DNA of 64,000 bases from an uncultured Acholeplasmataceae bacterium (GTDB taxonomy: Bacteria > Bacillota_I > Bacilli_A > Acholeplasmatales > Acholeplasmataceae). The notes beneath the pieces were generated by a model that saw only the letters and a program-made list of their open reading frames with translations, did no database searches and was not told the DNA's origin. The stretch's first letter is position 1, and the number at the start of each line of letters is the position of its first letter. The translations under genes were made by a program, and so were the position numbers. The stretch spans positions 1 through 64,000 of the forward strand of contig CAKMKH010000031.1 of NCBI GenBank assembly GCA_927441705.1, read 5' to 3'. Of this stretch, positions 8,111 through 15,353 are shown in pieces.

Positions 8111-8423
8111 TAAATGTTCCTCCTACGATTTTAAATACACCATTTAAAAATGTTTTCCATTCTTTTACGTTTTCGTTTAATCTTTTTTTTCCTTCTGTTG
8201 TTATTTGATAATATTTTCTTGGCGCACCAAGATTAGTCTGTTTTTCATATATTGTAAATAGATCTTGAGCTGTTAGTCTTCTTAATATAGGATATATAGT
8301 GTTTTCGTTGACATCTATGTCAGTAGCAAGCCTTTCAATGACTTCAAATCCATACATGTCTTTCTCGTTTATCACATACAATATGCACATCTCAAGGATG
8401 CCTTTTTTTAGTTGAGTGTTCAT
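8103..8423 (-). CDS. PadR family transcriptional regulator
   Basis: 106 residues with the PadR winged helix: KKGILEMCILYVINEKDMYGFEVIERL, then NENTIYPILRRLTAQDLFTIYEK and GAPRKYYQITTEGKKRLNENV. The short form fits PadR subfamily 2, which usually acts as a dimer repressing its own operon and a membrane gene beside it. AAAGGAGG precedes the start, and two GTGT-NNN-ACAC palindromes flank the -10 region of its promoter, suggesting autoregulation. The inducer is not deducible. Confidence 0.93.
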   Translation of the reverse strand: MNTQLKKGILEMCILYVINEKDMYGFEVIERLATDIDVNENTIYPILRRLTAQDLFTIYEKQTNLGAPRKYYQITTEGKKRLNENVKEWKTFLNGVFKIVGGTFNE

Positions 8424-8439
8424 TAAATCCTCCTTTACT

Positions 8440-8486
8440 GTGTTTTACACACTACTAATATATCACATGTACTGTGTGAAACACAA
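8440..8486 (-). promoter_or_regulatory. padR promoter with two GTGTnnnACAC operators
   Basis: On the minus strand TTGTGT (8486-8481), an 18-base spacer and TATATT form a promoter for padR. Perfect palindromes GTGTTTTACAC (8440-8450) and GTGTGAAACAC (8474-8484) lie downstream of the -10 and over the -35/spacer, 34 bases centre to centre. This is the expected layout for PadR autorepression. The binding itself is inferred. Confidence 0.7.
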
Positions 8487-8521
8487 TACCAAAACAAAAA
8501 AATCTTTATTTTTTTTAAATC

Positions 8522-8550
8522 TTGTCTTTTTATTTTTATTGTGATAATAT
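8522..8550 (+). promoter_or_regulatory. Promoter of the aromatic amino acid operon
   Basis: TTGTCT (8522-8527), a 17-base spacer and TAATAT (8545-8550). Transcription would start near 8557 and give a leader of about 200 nt before the DAHP synthase start at 8756. Confidence 0.6.
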
Positions 8551-8576
8551 ATCAACAAATAGATGAGGTGACGTCT

Positions 8577-8624
8577 ATGTTAAAAATGAAAAAGGTTGTT
8601 TATTATTATTCATATAAGATATAA
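8577..8624 (+). CDS. Tyr-rich leader peptide of the aromatic operon
   Basis: A 15-codon reading frame, too short for the ORF track, reading MLKMKKVVYYYSYKI and ending in TAA. Four of fifteen residues are Tyr, all TAT, with three in a row. AGATGAGGTGA lies 6 bases upstream as a ribosome-binding site. It sits about 20 nt after the predicted transcription start and just before a chain of mutually exclusive RNA stems and a terminator, in front of DAHP synthase. That is the classic layout of ribosome-mediated attenuation, with tyrosine as the sensed amino acid. Position and composition are seen; regulation is inferred. Confidence 0.78.
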   Translation: MLKMKKVVYYYSYKI

Positions 8625-8730
8625 GGACTGCTAAATCTAAGGCATTCCTTTTTGTGAATTGTAAAGGAACAGCCAAATCATGATTATAAAAATCATCCTT
8701 GGGGTTCCTCAGGGATTTTTTATTTTTTAT
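8623..8730 (+). promoter_or_regulatory. Attenuator RNA of the aromatic operon (tyrosine-type)
   Basis: Four overlapping pairings are visible. Segment 0 (AAGGACTGC, 8623-8631) can pair with segment 1 (GCATTCCTT, 8642-8650) with one mismatch. Segment 1 (GGCATTCCTTT, 8641-8651) can pair with segment 2 (AAAGGAACAGCC, 8663-8674). Segment 2 (AGGAAC) can pair with segment 3 (GTTCCT in 8704-8709). Segment 3 with segment 4 forms the terminator ATCCTTGGGG / CCTCAGGGAT followed by TTTTTTATTTTTT. A ribosome reaching the leader stop would cover segment 0, allow 1:2 and 3:4 and stop transcription. A ribosome held at the Tyr codons would allow 0:1 and 2:3. Confidence 0.7.
8695..8730 (+). terminator. Leader terminator in front of DAHP synthase
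   Basis: Stem ATCCTTGGGG / CCTCAGGGAT (two wobble pairs) followed by a run of T broken by one A. The DAHP synthase RBS AAGGAG (8741-8746) starts ten bases later, so termination here would switch off the whole operon. Confidence 0.8.
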
Positions 8731-8755
8731 AGGTATCCAAAAGGAGATATAACTT

Positions 8756-9775
8756 ATGATTATTAAAATGAAGAAAGATGCAACTAAGAAACAGTACCAG
8801 AAATTGGCTGAATTTTTAGAAAGCAAGCATTTAGAAATAAGAGATGTTAGTAGTAAACAAGTACATATTTTTGGGATAATCGGTGATACATCATCTTTTG
8901 AACCTGTAGACTTATATGCTTTTGAAGGTGTAGATGAGGTTACAAGAGTATCAACACCATTTAAAAAAGCATCTAGAAGTTTTAAAAAAGAAGATACGAT
9001 CATTAAATTAAAGTATGGTGTGGAAATTGGTGGAGACCAATTTGTGATGATGTCTGGACCATGTTCAGTTGAATCTGAAGAACAATTAAGAATCATTGCA
9101 AAAACTGTCAAACAATCTGGAGCACGTATTTTAAGAGGTGGTGCTTATAAACCAAGAACATCACCTTATGCATTTCAAGGTCTTGGTGAAGAAGGACTAA
9201 AAATCTTGAGAAGAGTAGCTGATGAACATGAACTTTTGGTAGTTACTGAAATTCCAAGTTCTGATTTATTACCATTATTTGAAGAATATGTGGATATCAT
9301 TCAAGTTGGGGCAAGAAATATGCAAAACTTTGAACTGATGAAAGCTCTTGGCAAATCAACAAAACCAATTTTACTAAAAAGAGGATTATCCGCAACAATA
9401 GAAGAGTGGTTGATGAGTGCTGAATATATCATGAGTGGCGGAAATGAACAAATCATATTATGTGAAAGAGGTATTCGTACCTTTGAGAAGTACACAAGAA
9501 ATACACTTGATATTTCATCAACATTAGCGATTAAAGAATTATCACATTTGCCAATCATTATTGATCCTTCTCATGCAGCGGGTAGATGGAGTATGATTGA
9601 AAAATTATGTTTAGCAAGTCTAGCAGTTGGTGCAGACGGTTTGATTGTTGAAGTCCATCATGATCCAGAACATGCTTTAAGTGATGGTGCACAATCTTTA
9701 AAACCAAAAAAATATTTACAAATGGTAGAATCACTTAAAAAAATGTCTGAACTATTAGGTAAGAAATACAGATGA
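8756..9775 (+). CDS. aroF: 3-deoxy-7-phosphoheptulonate (DAHP) synthase, Thermotoga type with ACT-like N-terminal domain
   Basis: Catalyses the first step of the shikimate pathway, joining phosphoenolpyruvate and erythrose 4-phosphate. The 339 residues match the type I-beta enzyme: residues 1-85 are a ferredoxin-like regulatory domain, and the barrel follows with SGPCSVESEEQL, LRGGAYKPRTSPYAFQG, ILLKRGLS, CERGIRTFE and IIDPSHAAGRW. In Thermotoga maritima this architecture is feedback-inhibited by Tyr and Phe. The start is set by AAGGAG 9 bases upstream; its stop overlaps tyrA as ATGA. Expression is probably attenuated by the Tyr leader upstream. Confidence 0.95.
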   Translation: MIIKMKKDATKKQYQKLAEFLESKHLEIRDVSSKQVHIFGIIGDTSSFEPVDLYAFEGVDEVTRVSTPFKKASRSFKKEDTIIKLKYGVEIGGDQFVMMSGPCSVESEEQLRIIAKTVKQSGARILRGGAYKPRTSPYAFQGLGEEGLKILRRVADEHELLVVTEIPSSDLLPLFEEYVDIIQVGARNMQNFELMKALGKSTKPILLKRGLSATIEEWLMSAEYIMSGGNEQIILCERGIRTFEKYTRNTLDISSTLAIKELSHLPIIIDPSHAAGRWSMIEKLCLASLAVGADGLIVEVHHDPEHALSDGAQSLKPKKYLQMVESLKKMSELLGKKYR

Positions 9776-10602
9776 AAGTTTTTATTGTTGGCTTAGGACT
9801 TATTGGTGCATCTTATGCCGAAGGATTAAAAAAAGCTGGGCATAAAATATATGCATATAATAGAACTGTAAGTATTTTAGAAAAAGCAATTAACGAAAAT
9901 ATAATAGAAAAAGATAATAGTATTAAACATCTAGAAACTGCTGACCTTATCATTTTAGGATTATATCCAAAGCATAATATTGAGTTTTTAAAATCACAAG
10001 CACACTTATTAAAAAAAGGGCAAATCATTACAGACGTCAGTGGAACAAAAGCTTGGATGGTTCCCGAAATAGAAAAAATATTACCTGATGGTATAAGTTA
10101 TACATCTCATCATCCTATGGCTGGTAAAGAAATTTCAGGATATGATGCAAAGGATGCAAATATATTTAATGGAGCTAATTTTATCATCGTCAAATCTAAT
10201 AAATCACTAGAAATAGATGAAAAAATTTTAAGAATCATCGCAAATGACCTTAAATTTGGTAAAATAACGGTGACAAGTCCTAATAAACATGATGAACTTA
10301 TTGCATTTACATCGCAATTAACGCATGTCATCGCAGTTAGTCTAGTACAAAGTGATCATTTAGAAGAAACACCACAAGCAACTGGTGATTCTTATCGTGA
10401 TTTAACTAGAATCGCAAAAATCAATGAAACAATGTGGACAGAATTATTTCTAGAAAACAAAAGTGCGTTACTTCAAAAAATCGAAGACTTTGAAGAACAA
10501 CTAGATACTTTAAAAGAAATGATAAAAACAGATGATAAATCAAATATTGAAAAATATTTGAAACAAGCAAAAGAAAAGAGGAAGACATTTGATGATGCTT
10601 AA
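9772..10602 (+). CDS. tyrA: Prephenate dehydrogenase (TyrA)
   Basis: 276 residues. Converts prephenate to 4-hydroxyphenylpyruvate, the tyrosine precursor, with NAD(P). The N-terminal Rossmann fold is clear (VGLGLIGASYAEGLKKAGH), followed by TDVSGTKAW, the catalytic HHPMAGKEISGYDA block and the C-terminal helical dimerisation part with LTRIAKINETMWTELF. There is no ACT domain. It is the only post-chorismate branch gene beyond chorismate mutase in the operon, so the cluster is directed to tyrosine. Start overlaps the DAHP synthase stop by four bases. Confidence 0.95.
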   Translation: MKVFIVGLGLIGASYAEGLKKAGHKIYAYNRTVSILEKAINENIIEKDNSIKHLETADLIILGLYPKHNIEFLKSQAHLLKKGQIITDVSGTKAWMVPEIEKILPDGISYTSHHPMAGKEISGYDAKDANIFNGANFIIVKSNKSLEIDEKILRIIANDLKFGKITVTSPNKHDELIAFTSQLTHVIAVSLVQSDHLEETPQATGDSYRDLTRIAKINETMWTELFLENKSALLQKIEDFEEQLDTLKEMIKTDDKSNIEKYLKQAKEKRKTFDDA

Positions 10603-11602
10603 AATGGAGACTTATGATATTTATGTTGGCCATCATGAAATTGACAAATTACAAGACTATATAAAAAACATATATAATCAAAAAGATATTTTTATTGTGA
10701 CTGATGACAATGTTGATCATTTATATCATGATCTAATTTCACATAAATTAAGTGATTTTAACCTCCATTTTGTTAAGATTAAACCAGGTGAAACATCAAA
10801 ATCTTTTGAAACGTATTTAGAAACTATAAATAGATTAGTTGAAAAAGGAATTAAAAGGAATCATTTATTAATCGCTTTGGGTGGCGGTGTTGTAGGAGAC
10901 TTAACTGGTTTTATAGCTGCTACTCTTTATAGAGGTATTAGTTTTGTTCAAGTACCAACAACACTACTTAGTCAAGTCGATAGTAGTATAGGCAGTAAAG
11001 TAGGAATCGATTTAGATAAGGGTAAAAATCTAGTAGGATCATTTTATTCGCCTAAGTTTGTAGTAATCGATCCCATGTTTTTAGAAACACTTGATGAAAG
11101 AGAATATCATCAAGGTGTTGCCGAGATGATTAAAGCAGGGTTAATTGCGAATAAAGAACTCTATGAGTTTTTTAAAACAAATAATAAAGTAACTGAAAAA
11201 GAAATACTTATGGCTTTAAATGTTAAAAGAGATGTTGTTATAAAAGATCCATTTGATCATTATGAACGCATGATTTTAAATTTCGGGCATACTTTCGGAC
11301 ATGCTATCGAAAAAAAATATGAGTATAAAACATATAAACATGGTGAAGCTATAAGTTATGGCATGATGATTGCTATTGAAATTGGTATTAAAAAAGGTAT
11401 AACACCATCATATATTTATGAAGATGTTAAAAAAGTTTTAGAAAATAACAAACTTATTGAATCTCCATATTTTACAATAGAAGCATTAAAAGATTATATA
11501 AAAACAGATAAAAAGAGTATGGCAGATGTCTTTTATTTCATATGTCTAAAAAATATTGGACAAAGTATCATAACAAATCTAAAAGTAGGTGACCTTAAAT
11601 GA
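10592..11602 (+). CDS. aroB: 3-dehydroquinate synthase
   Basis: Cyclises DAHP to 3-dehydroquinate using NAD+ and a divalent metal. The 336-residue product has the NAD loop GGGVVGDLTGFIAATLYRGI, the VPTTLLSQVDSSIGSKVGID block, and the metal ligands in EMIKAG and NFGHTFGHAIE plus HGEAISYGM. The ORF track starts at TTG 10589; AGAGGA at 10578-10583 is better spaced for ATG 10592 (ATG 10595 is also possible). The N-terminus overlaps tyrA by about 11 bases. Firm assignment. Confidence 0.95.
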   Translation: MMLKMETYDIYVGHHEIDKLQDYIKNIYNQKDIFIVTDDNVDHLYHDLISHKLSDFNLHFVKIKPGETSKSFETYLETINRLVEKGIKRNHLLIALGGGVVGDLTGFIAATLYRGISFVQVPTTLLSQVDSSIGSKVGIDLDKGKNLVGSFYSPKFVVIDPMFLETLDEREYHQGVAEMIKAGLIANKELYEFFKTNNKVTEKEILMALNVKRDVVIKDPFDHYERMILNFGHTFGHAIEKKYEYKTYKHGEAISYGMMIAIEIGIKKGITPSYIYEDVKKVLENNKLIESPYFTIEALKDYIKTDKKSMADVFYFICLKNIGQSIITNLKVGDLK

Positions 11603-12873
11603 ATGTTACAATTAAACCGTCAAAATTAAATGGTGTAGTAAATGTAGTAAGTTCAAAATCATTATCGCATAGATATGTGATTGCTGCTGGACTAGCGAAA
11701 GGAACTTCAATTGTTTATAATGTTTTAGACTCTGAAGATTTATCAGCAACCAAAAAGGCACTAGAGGGTTTGAATGTCAGCTTTGAAAGAGAAAAAGTCA
11801 TTGCATCTGAATATAAACTGATTAATAACGAAGTTTTTTGTCATGAATCTGGTTCAACTTTAAGATTTATGATCCCTATTTACATGTTGCAAAAAGAAAA
11901 AGTTGTTTTTCATGGAGATAATCGATTGATAGATCGACCGATCGATGTTTATGAAACGCTATTTAGAGATAAAACTTTAGGCTTTAAATATTTAGAAGAA
12001 CCTCATTTCTTACCTTTAGAAGTACAAGGGAAAATTGAAGGAGGTCATTTTCCAATATTAGGTAACATAAGTAGTCAATTTGTATCAGGATTATTATTTG
12101 CATTGCCACTTGCCAAAAAAGATTCTGATATTGAATTATTAACACCACTATCATCTAAAGGATATGTGGATATGACTTTAGATACTTTAGTTAAATTTGG
12201 TATTGAATATACGTGGGAAGGCAATCATATTTATATTAAAGGTAAACAAAAATATCAACCTAAGGTAGTTACTGTAGAGGGCGATTTTTCTCAAGCTGCT
12301 TTTTGGATGGTTGCTGGAACTATCAATAAACACCAACTCCCGTTACAGCTAAGAAACTTAGATCCTGATAGTAAACAAGGCGATAAAATAGTTGCTGATA
12401 TTATTTCAAAGATGGGTGGATATTTATATTTCCAAAGAGATTTAAAACAATATGTTGTTCATCCTAGACAGACAAAAGCTGTAACCATTGATGTTGATCC
12501 AAATCCAGATTTAGGACCAGTACTTATGGTTTTAGCTGCACTTTCTGATGGGGAAACACATTTTATTAATTGTAAAAGATTAAAGATTAAGGAATCTGAT
12601 CGACTTCAAGCCATGTATGAAGTACTTACAAAACTTGGCGTTGAAATGCGTATCACTGATGACGAAGCCTGGATTAAAGGACAAAAATCTTTTAAAGGTG
12701 ATTTAACGATAGATTCATATAATGATCATAGAATTGCAATGGCAATTGCAATAGCAAGTCTAAGAGCAGATGGAGATATCACAATAACGAATAGTGAATG
12801 TGTAGCAAAGAGCTATCCAACATTTTTTGAAGTATTTAAATCACTTGGAGGACATGTAAGTGAAGTTAAATGA
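11599..12873 (+). CDS. aroA: 3-phosphoshikimate 1-carboxyvinyltransferase (EPSP synthase)
   Basis: Transfers the enolpyruvyl group from PEP to shikimate 3-phosphate. 424 residues. Diagnostic features are the N-terminal SKSLSHRYVIAAGLA, SGSTLRFMIP, GNISSQFVSGLLFALP, GDFSQAAFWMVAG, the LGPVLMVLAALS block, KESDRL and DSYNDHRIAMA. The start overlaps the aroB stop by four bases and the stop lies inside the chorismate mutase gene. The N-terminal SKSLSHR loop and the absence of the usual GNAGT spelling (here HESGST) resemble class II type enzymes. It is chromosomal and in its pathway operon. Confidence 0.95.
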   Translation: MNVTIKPSKLNGVVNVVSSKSLSHRYVIAAGLAKGTSIVYNVLDSEDLSATKKALEGLNVSFEREKVIASEYKLINNEVFCHESGSTLRFMIPIYMLQKEKVVFHGDNRLIDRPIDVYETLFRDKTLGFKYLEEPHFLPLEVQGKIEGGHFPILGNISSQFVSGLLFALPLAKKDSDIELLTPLSSKGYVDMTLDTLVKFGIEYTWEGNHIYIKGKQKYQPKVVTVEGDFSQAAFWMVAGTINKHQLPLQLRNLDPDSKQGDKIVADIISKMGGYLYFQRDLKQYVVHPRQTKAVTIDVDPNPDLGPVLMVLAALSDGETHFINCKRLKIKESDRLQAMYEVLTKLGVEMRITDDEAWIKGQKSFKGDLTIDSYNDHRIAMAIAIASLRADGDITITNSECVAKSYPTFFEVFKSLGGHVSEVK

Positions 12874-13120
12874 TCTAAGAAAGCAAATTGAAGATGTTGA
12901 TCAAAAAATGCTTGAACTATTTTTAGCTCGTATGGATATTTCAGCTCAGATAGGTGCTTATAAAAAAGAACATCAATTACCAATCCTAGATGAAAAAAGA
13001 GAACAAGAACTTCTAGAAAAACAAAAAGCATTACTTGGTAATGACATTTTATGGCCACTTTATAGAAAGTTTTTAATAGAAATTATGAAATTATCTAAAG
13101 AGTATCAAAAAATATGTTAA
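12860..13120 (+). CDS. Chorismate mutase (AroQ-type)
   Basis: 86 residues, a stand-alone all-helical mutase that converts chorismate to prephenate. The sequence KLNDLRKQIEDVDQKMLELFLARMDISAQIGAYKKEH is the standard AroQ helix 1, with R, K and the later DEKREQELL in the active site. The start is GTG at 12860, set by GGAGG 8 bases upstream; the gene overlaps aroA by 14 bases and aroE by 7. It is not fused to prephenate dehydratase or DAHP synthase, and no pheA gene is present. Confidence 0.93.
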   Translation: MKLNDLRKQIEDVDQKMLELFLARMDISAQIGAYKKEHQLPILDEKREQELLEKQKALLGNDILWPLYRKFLIEIMKLSKEYQKIC

Positions 13121-13890
13121 AACTAGGTTTAATTGGTCAATATATCAGCTATTCTAAATCACCTGCGATTCATAATTTTATGAAATCATATTTAAATATA
13201 GATCTGACCTATGATTTGTTAGATGTTAATCAATCAAATTTAAAATTATTGATTGAAGAACTCAAATTAGGAATGTATCAAGGATTTAATGTTACTCAAC
13301 CCTATAAAGAAATAATGATGGATCTTGTAGATGTTATTACACCAAAAGCAAAACTAATTAAAGCCATAAATACCATATATATTAAAGATGATAAAGTAAT
13401 TGGTGATAATACTGATTATGATGGTTTTTTAGGACTGCTTAATTTGAATAATATTGATATGCAGTCTAAGAGTGTGTTTATTTTAGGTACTGGTGGAGCA
13501 GCAAAAGCTTGTTTTCATGTCTTAAATGATCAACATGCCAACGTAAAGTATGTAACAAGAGATATTTTGAAAGTAAATAATGATACGATTACATATCAAG
13601 ATTTATATAGAGTTAAAGCAGATTTTATCATTCAAGCTACACCAGTTGGCACATATCCCAATGTAGATGAGTCTATTCTAGATAAAAACTATGTTAAAGA
13701 TAAGTTTGTGATTGATTTGGTTTATAGACCTCAAAAAACTCAAATCTTAAAAGATTCAAAAGCTGGTATTAATGGCGTAGATATGTTAATTATCCAAGCC
13801 ATAAAATCTTTATCGCTATGGACTGATAAAGAGATTTTAGTTACAAAGGAATTACGACAAAAATTGAAGGAAGTGGTTTTGGATGAATAG
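13114..13890 (+). CDS. aroE: Shikimate dehydrogenase
   Basis: Reduces 3-dehydroshikimate to shikimate with NADPH. 258 residues with the substrate motif YSKSPAIHNF, the catalytic Lys in GFNVTQPYKE, the Asp of GDNTDYDGF, the nucleotide loop LGTGGAAKA and the C-terminal GVDMLIIQAI. The neighbouring steps need AroD (dehydratase) before it and AroK (kinase) after it, yet neither is in the operon. The ATG overlaps the chorismate mutase stop region, suggesting coupled translation. Confidence 0.95.
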   Translation: MLKLGLIGQYISYSKSPAIHNFMKSYLNIDLTYDLLDVNQSNLKLLIEELKLGMYQGFNVTQPYKEIMMDLVDVITPKAKLIKAINTIYIKDDKVIGDNTDYDGFLGLLNLNNIDMQSKSVFILGTGGAAKACFHVLNDQHANVKYVTRDILKVNNDTITYQDLYRVKADFIIQATPVGTYPNVDESILDKNYVKDKFVIDLVYRPQKTQILKDSKAGINGVDMLIIQAIKSLSLWTDKEILVTKELRQKLKEVVLDE

Positions 13891-14869
13891 TTACGGACAT
13901 TTATTTAAAGTAACACTATACGGCGAGTCTCATCAAGAAGCAATTGGTGTTATCGTAGATGGACTTCCAGCGGGCACAAAGATAAATGAAGAGCTCATAA
14001 AGAAAGACTTAGAAGCTAGAAAGCCTAAACATATAGGGACTACCCCAAGAAAAGAATCTGATCATTATTCAATTACAAGTGGTGTATTCAATGGTTTAGC
14101 TACGGGGTCACCTATCCACGTAATGATAAAAAATGAAAATGTAGTTTCGAAAGATTACGCACATTTAAAAGCACATCCTAGACCTGGACATGCAGATTTT
14201 GTCAGTGAAGTTAAGTATAAAGGATTTCAAGATTACAGAGGTGGGGGCAGATTTTCAGGCCGTCTTACAGCAGCTTTAGTAGTTGCTGGAAGTTTAGCAA
14301 AAATGGCTCTACCATTTGAGTTAACTCATAGCCTAAAACAAATAGGAACCTTAAAAGATATGACGAAACTTGATGATTATATTCTTGATGTTCAAAATCA
14401 AGGAAATTCAGTAGGCGGAACCATAGAAATCACAGTGAAAAACATGATAGTAGGCATAGGAGAACCTTTTTTCAACAAACTTGATGCTGAACTTGCAAAA
14501 CTCTTGTTTTCAGTTCCAGCAGTTAAAGGTGTAGAGTTTGGATTAGGATTTGAAGGCATTGAGTTGCTAGGTAGCGACTTTAATGATGCACTTGTAGATG
14601 AGAAAGGAAATACTAAAACAAATAATTCAGGTGGTATTACTGGTGGTATTTCTAATGGTAATGATTTAAAGATTAATGTATTTATCAAGCCGACTTCAAG
14701 TATTCAAAAAGCACAAGATACATATAATCTGAAATCTCAAAAAATAGAGACTCTAGATATTGGTGGAAGACATGATGTTGCAATCGTCAGAAGAATTGGT
14801 ATTATATTAGAAAATGTAGTTGCAATCGGTTTACTCGACCAATACTTAATGTATAAAGCATTTTTATAA
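13883..14869 (+). CDS. aroC: Chorismate synthase
   Basis: Makes chorismate from EPSP using reduced FMN. 328 residues, slightly short for the family (about 350-390). Key motifs are YGHLFKVTLYGESHQEAIG at the start, the HPRPGHAD region, YRGGGRFSGRLTA, NNSGGITGGISNG and the C-terminal IGGRHDVAIVRR. It overlaps aroE by eight bases and is the last gene before a terminator. The flavin reductase partner is not obvious here; the flavodoxin at 29712 is not linked. Confidence 0.95.
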   Translation: MNSYGHLFKVTLYGESHQEAIGVIVDGLPAGTKINEELIKKDLEARKPKHIGTTPRKESDHYSITSGVFNGLATGSPIHVMIKNENVVSKDYAHLKAHPRPGHADFVSEVKYKGFQDYRGGGRFSGRLTAALVVAGSLAKMALPFELTHSLKQIGTLKDMTKLDDYILDVQNQGNSVGGTIEITVKNMIVGIGEPFFNKLDAELAKLLFSVPAVKGVEFGLGFEGIELLGSDFNDALVDEKGNTKTNNSGGITGGISNGNDLKINVFIKPTSSIQKAQDTYNLKSQKIETLDIGGRHDVAIVRRIGIILENVVAIGLLDQYLMYKAFL

Positions 14870-14879
14870 AGTTCAAATG

Positions 14880-14906
14880 ACTAGAACAAAAGTTCTAGTT
14901 TTTTTA
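14880..14906 (+). terminator. Terminator of the aromatic operon
   Basis: Perfect 8-bp stem ACTAGAAC / GTTCTAGT with a 4-nt loop and a T7 tract. Confidence 0.9.
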
Positions 14907-14909
14907 TGC

Positions 14910-14968
14910 TTGCATATAGAAAAAAGACATGATACTATATATATGAACATATGAACATTCGTTCATAT
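14910..14968 (+). promoter_or_regulatory. Promoter and ArsR/CadC-type operator of the metal-resistance pair
   Basis: TTGCAT (14910-14915), 17 bases, TACTAT (14933-14938). Immediately downstream are two direct ATATGAAC half-sites (14941-14948, 14949-14956) and an inverted one (GTTCATAT, 14961-14968), the inner pair forming a perfect 8-4-8 palindrome. This fits repression by the adjacent CadC-like protein until metal binds. AAGGAGG follows at 14971. Confidence 0.75.
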
Positions 14969-14981
14969 ATAAGGAGGGAAT

Positions 14982-15353
14982 ATGAACCCATATACATGCG
15001 ATGCAATCTTCGTACATGAAGATACCATTAAAGAAGTACAAATGAACATATTAAAACCAAAAGAGATTGATAAGATATCAAAATTGTATAAAGCAATTTC
15101 TGATCCAACAAGAATTAAGATACTTTTTGCTTTAAAATCTCATGAACTGTGTGTTTGCGATATTTCTGTGATTTTAAATATGTCTCAAAGTTTAATATCT
15201 CATCAACTTAAAATATTAAAAGATGAAGATTTAGTCAGAATTAGAAAAGATGGTAAAACAAGGTTTTATAGACTAGCTGATAATCATGTTCACACATTGT
15301 TTACACAAGCCATAGAACATATTAGTGAGGATCATGATGAAGAAAACATTTGA
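14982..15353 (+). CDS. cadC: ArsR/SmtB family metal-sensing repressor, CadC-like
   Basis: 123 residues. The winged helix is DPTRIKILFALKSHELCVCDISVILNMSQSLISHQLKILKDEDLV. The cysteine pattern, one Cys near the N-terminus (YTCDA) and ELCVCDI in helix 3, is that of CadC-type Cd/Pb/Zn sensors; the C-terminal helix has D and H residues (DNHVHTLFTQAIEHISEDHDE) like the Zn site. It would repress the ATPase gene, which overlaps its end by 17 bases at the proposed start, and itself from the upstream palindrome. Metal identity is inferred. Confidence 0.9.
   Translation: MNPYTCDAIFVHEDTIKEVQMNILKPKEIDKISKLYKAISDPTRIKILFALKSHELCVCDISVILNMSQSLISHQLKILKDEDLVRIRKDGKTRFYRLADNHVHTLFTQAIEHISEDHDEENI

Noticed and set aside
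8557-8756. T-box riboswitch before DAHP synthase
   Set aside because: No AGGGTGGNACCGCG-like T-box or antiterminator bulge is visible and no specifier-type stem was found. The leader peptide with Tyr codons explains the region better.
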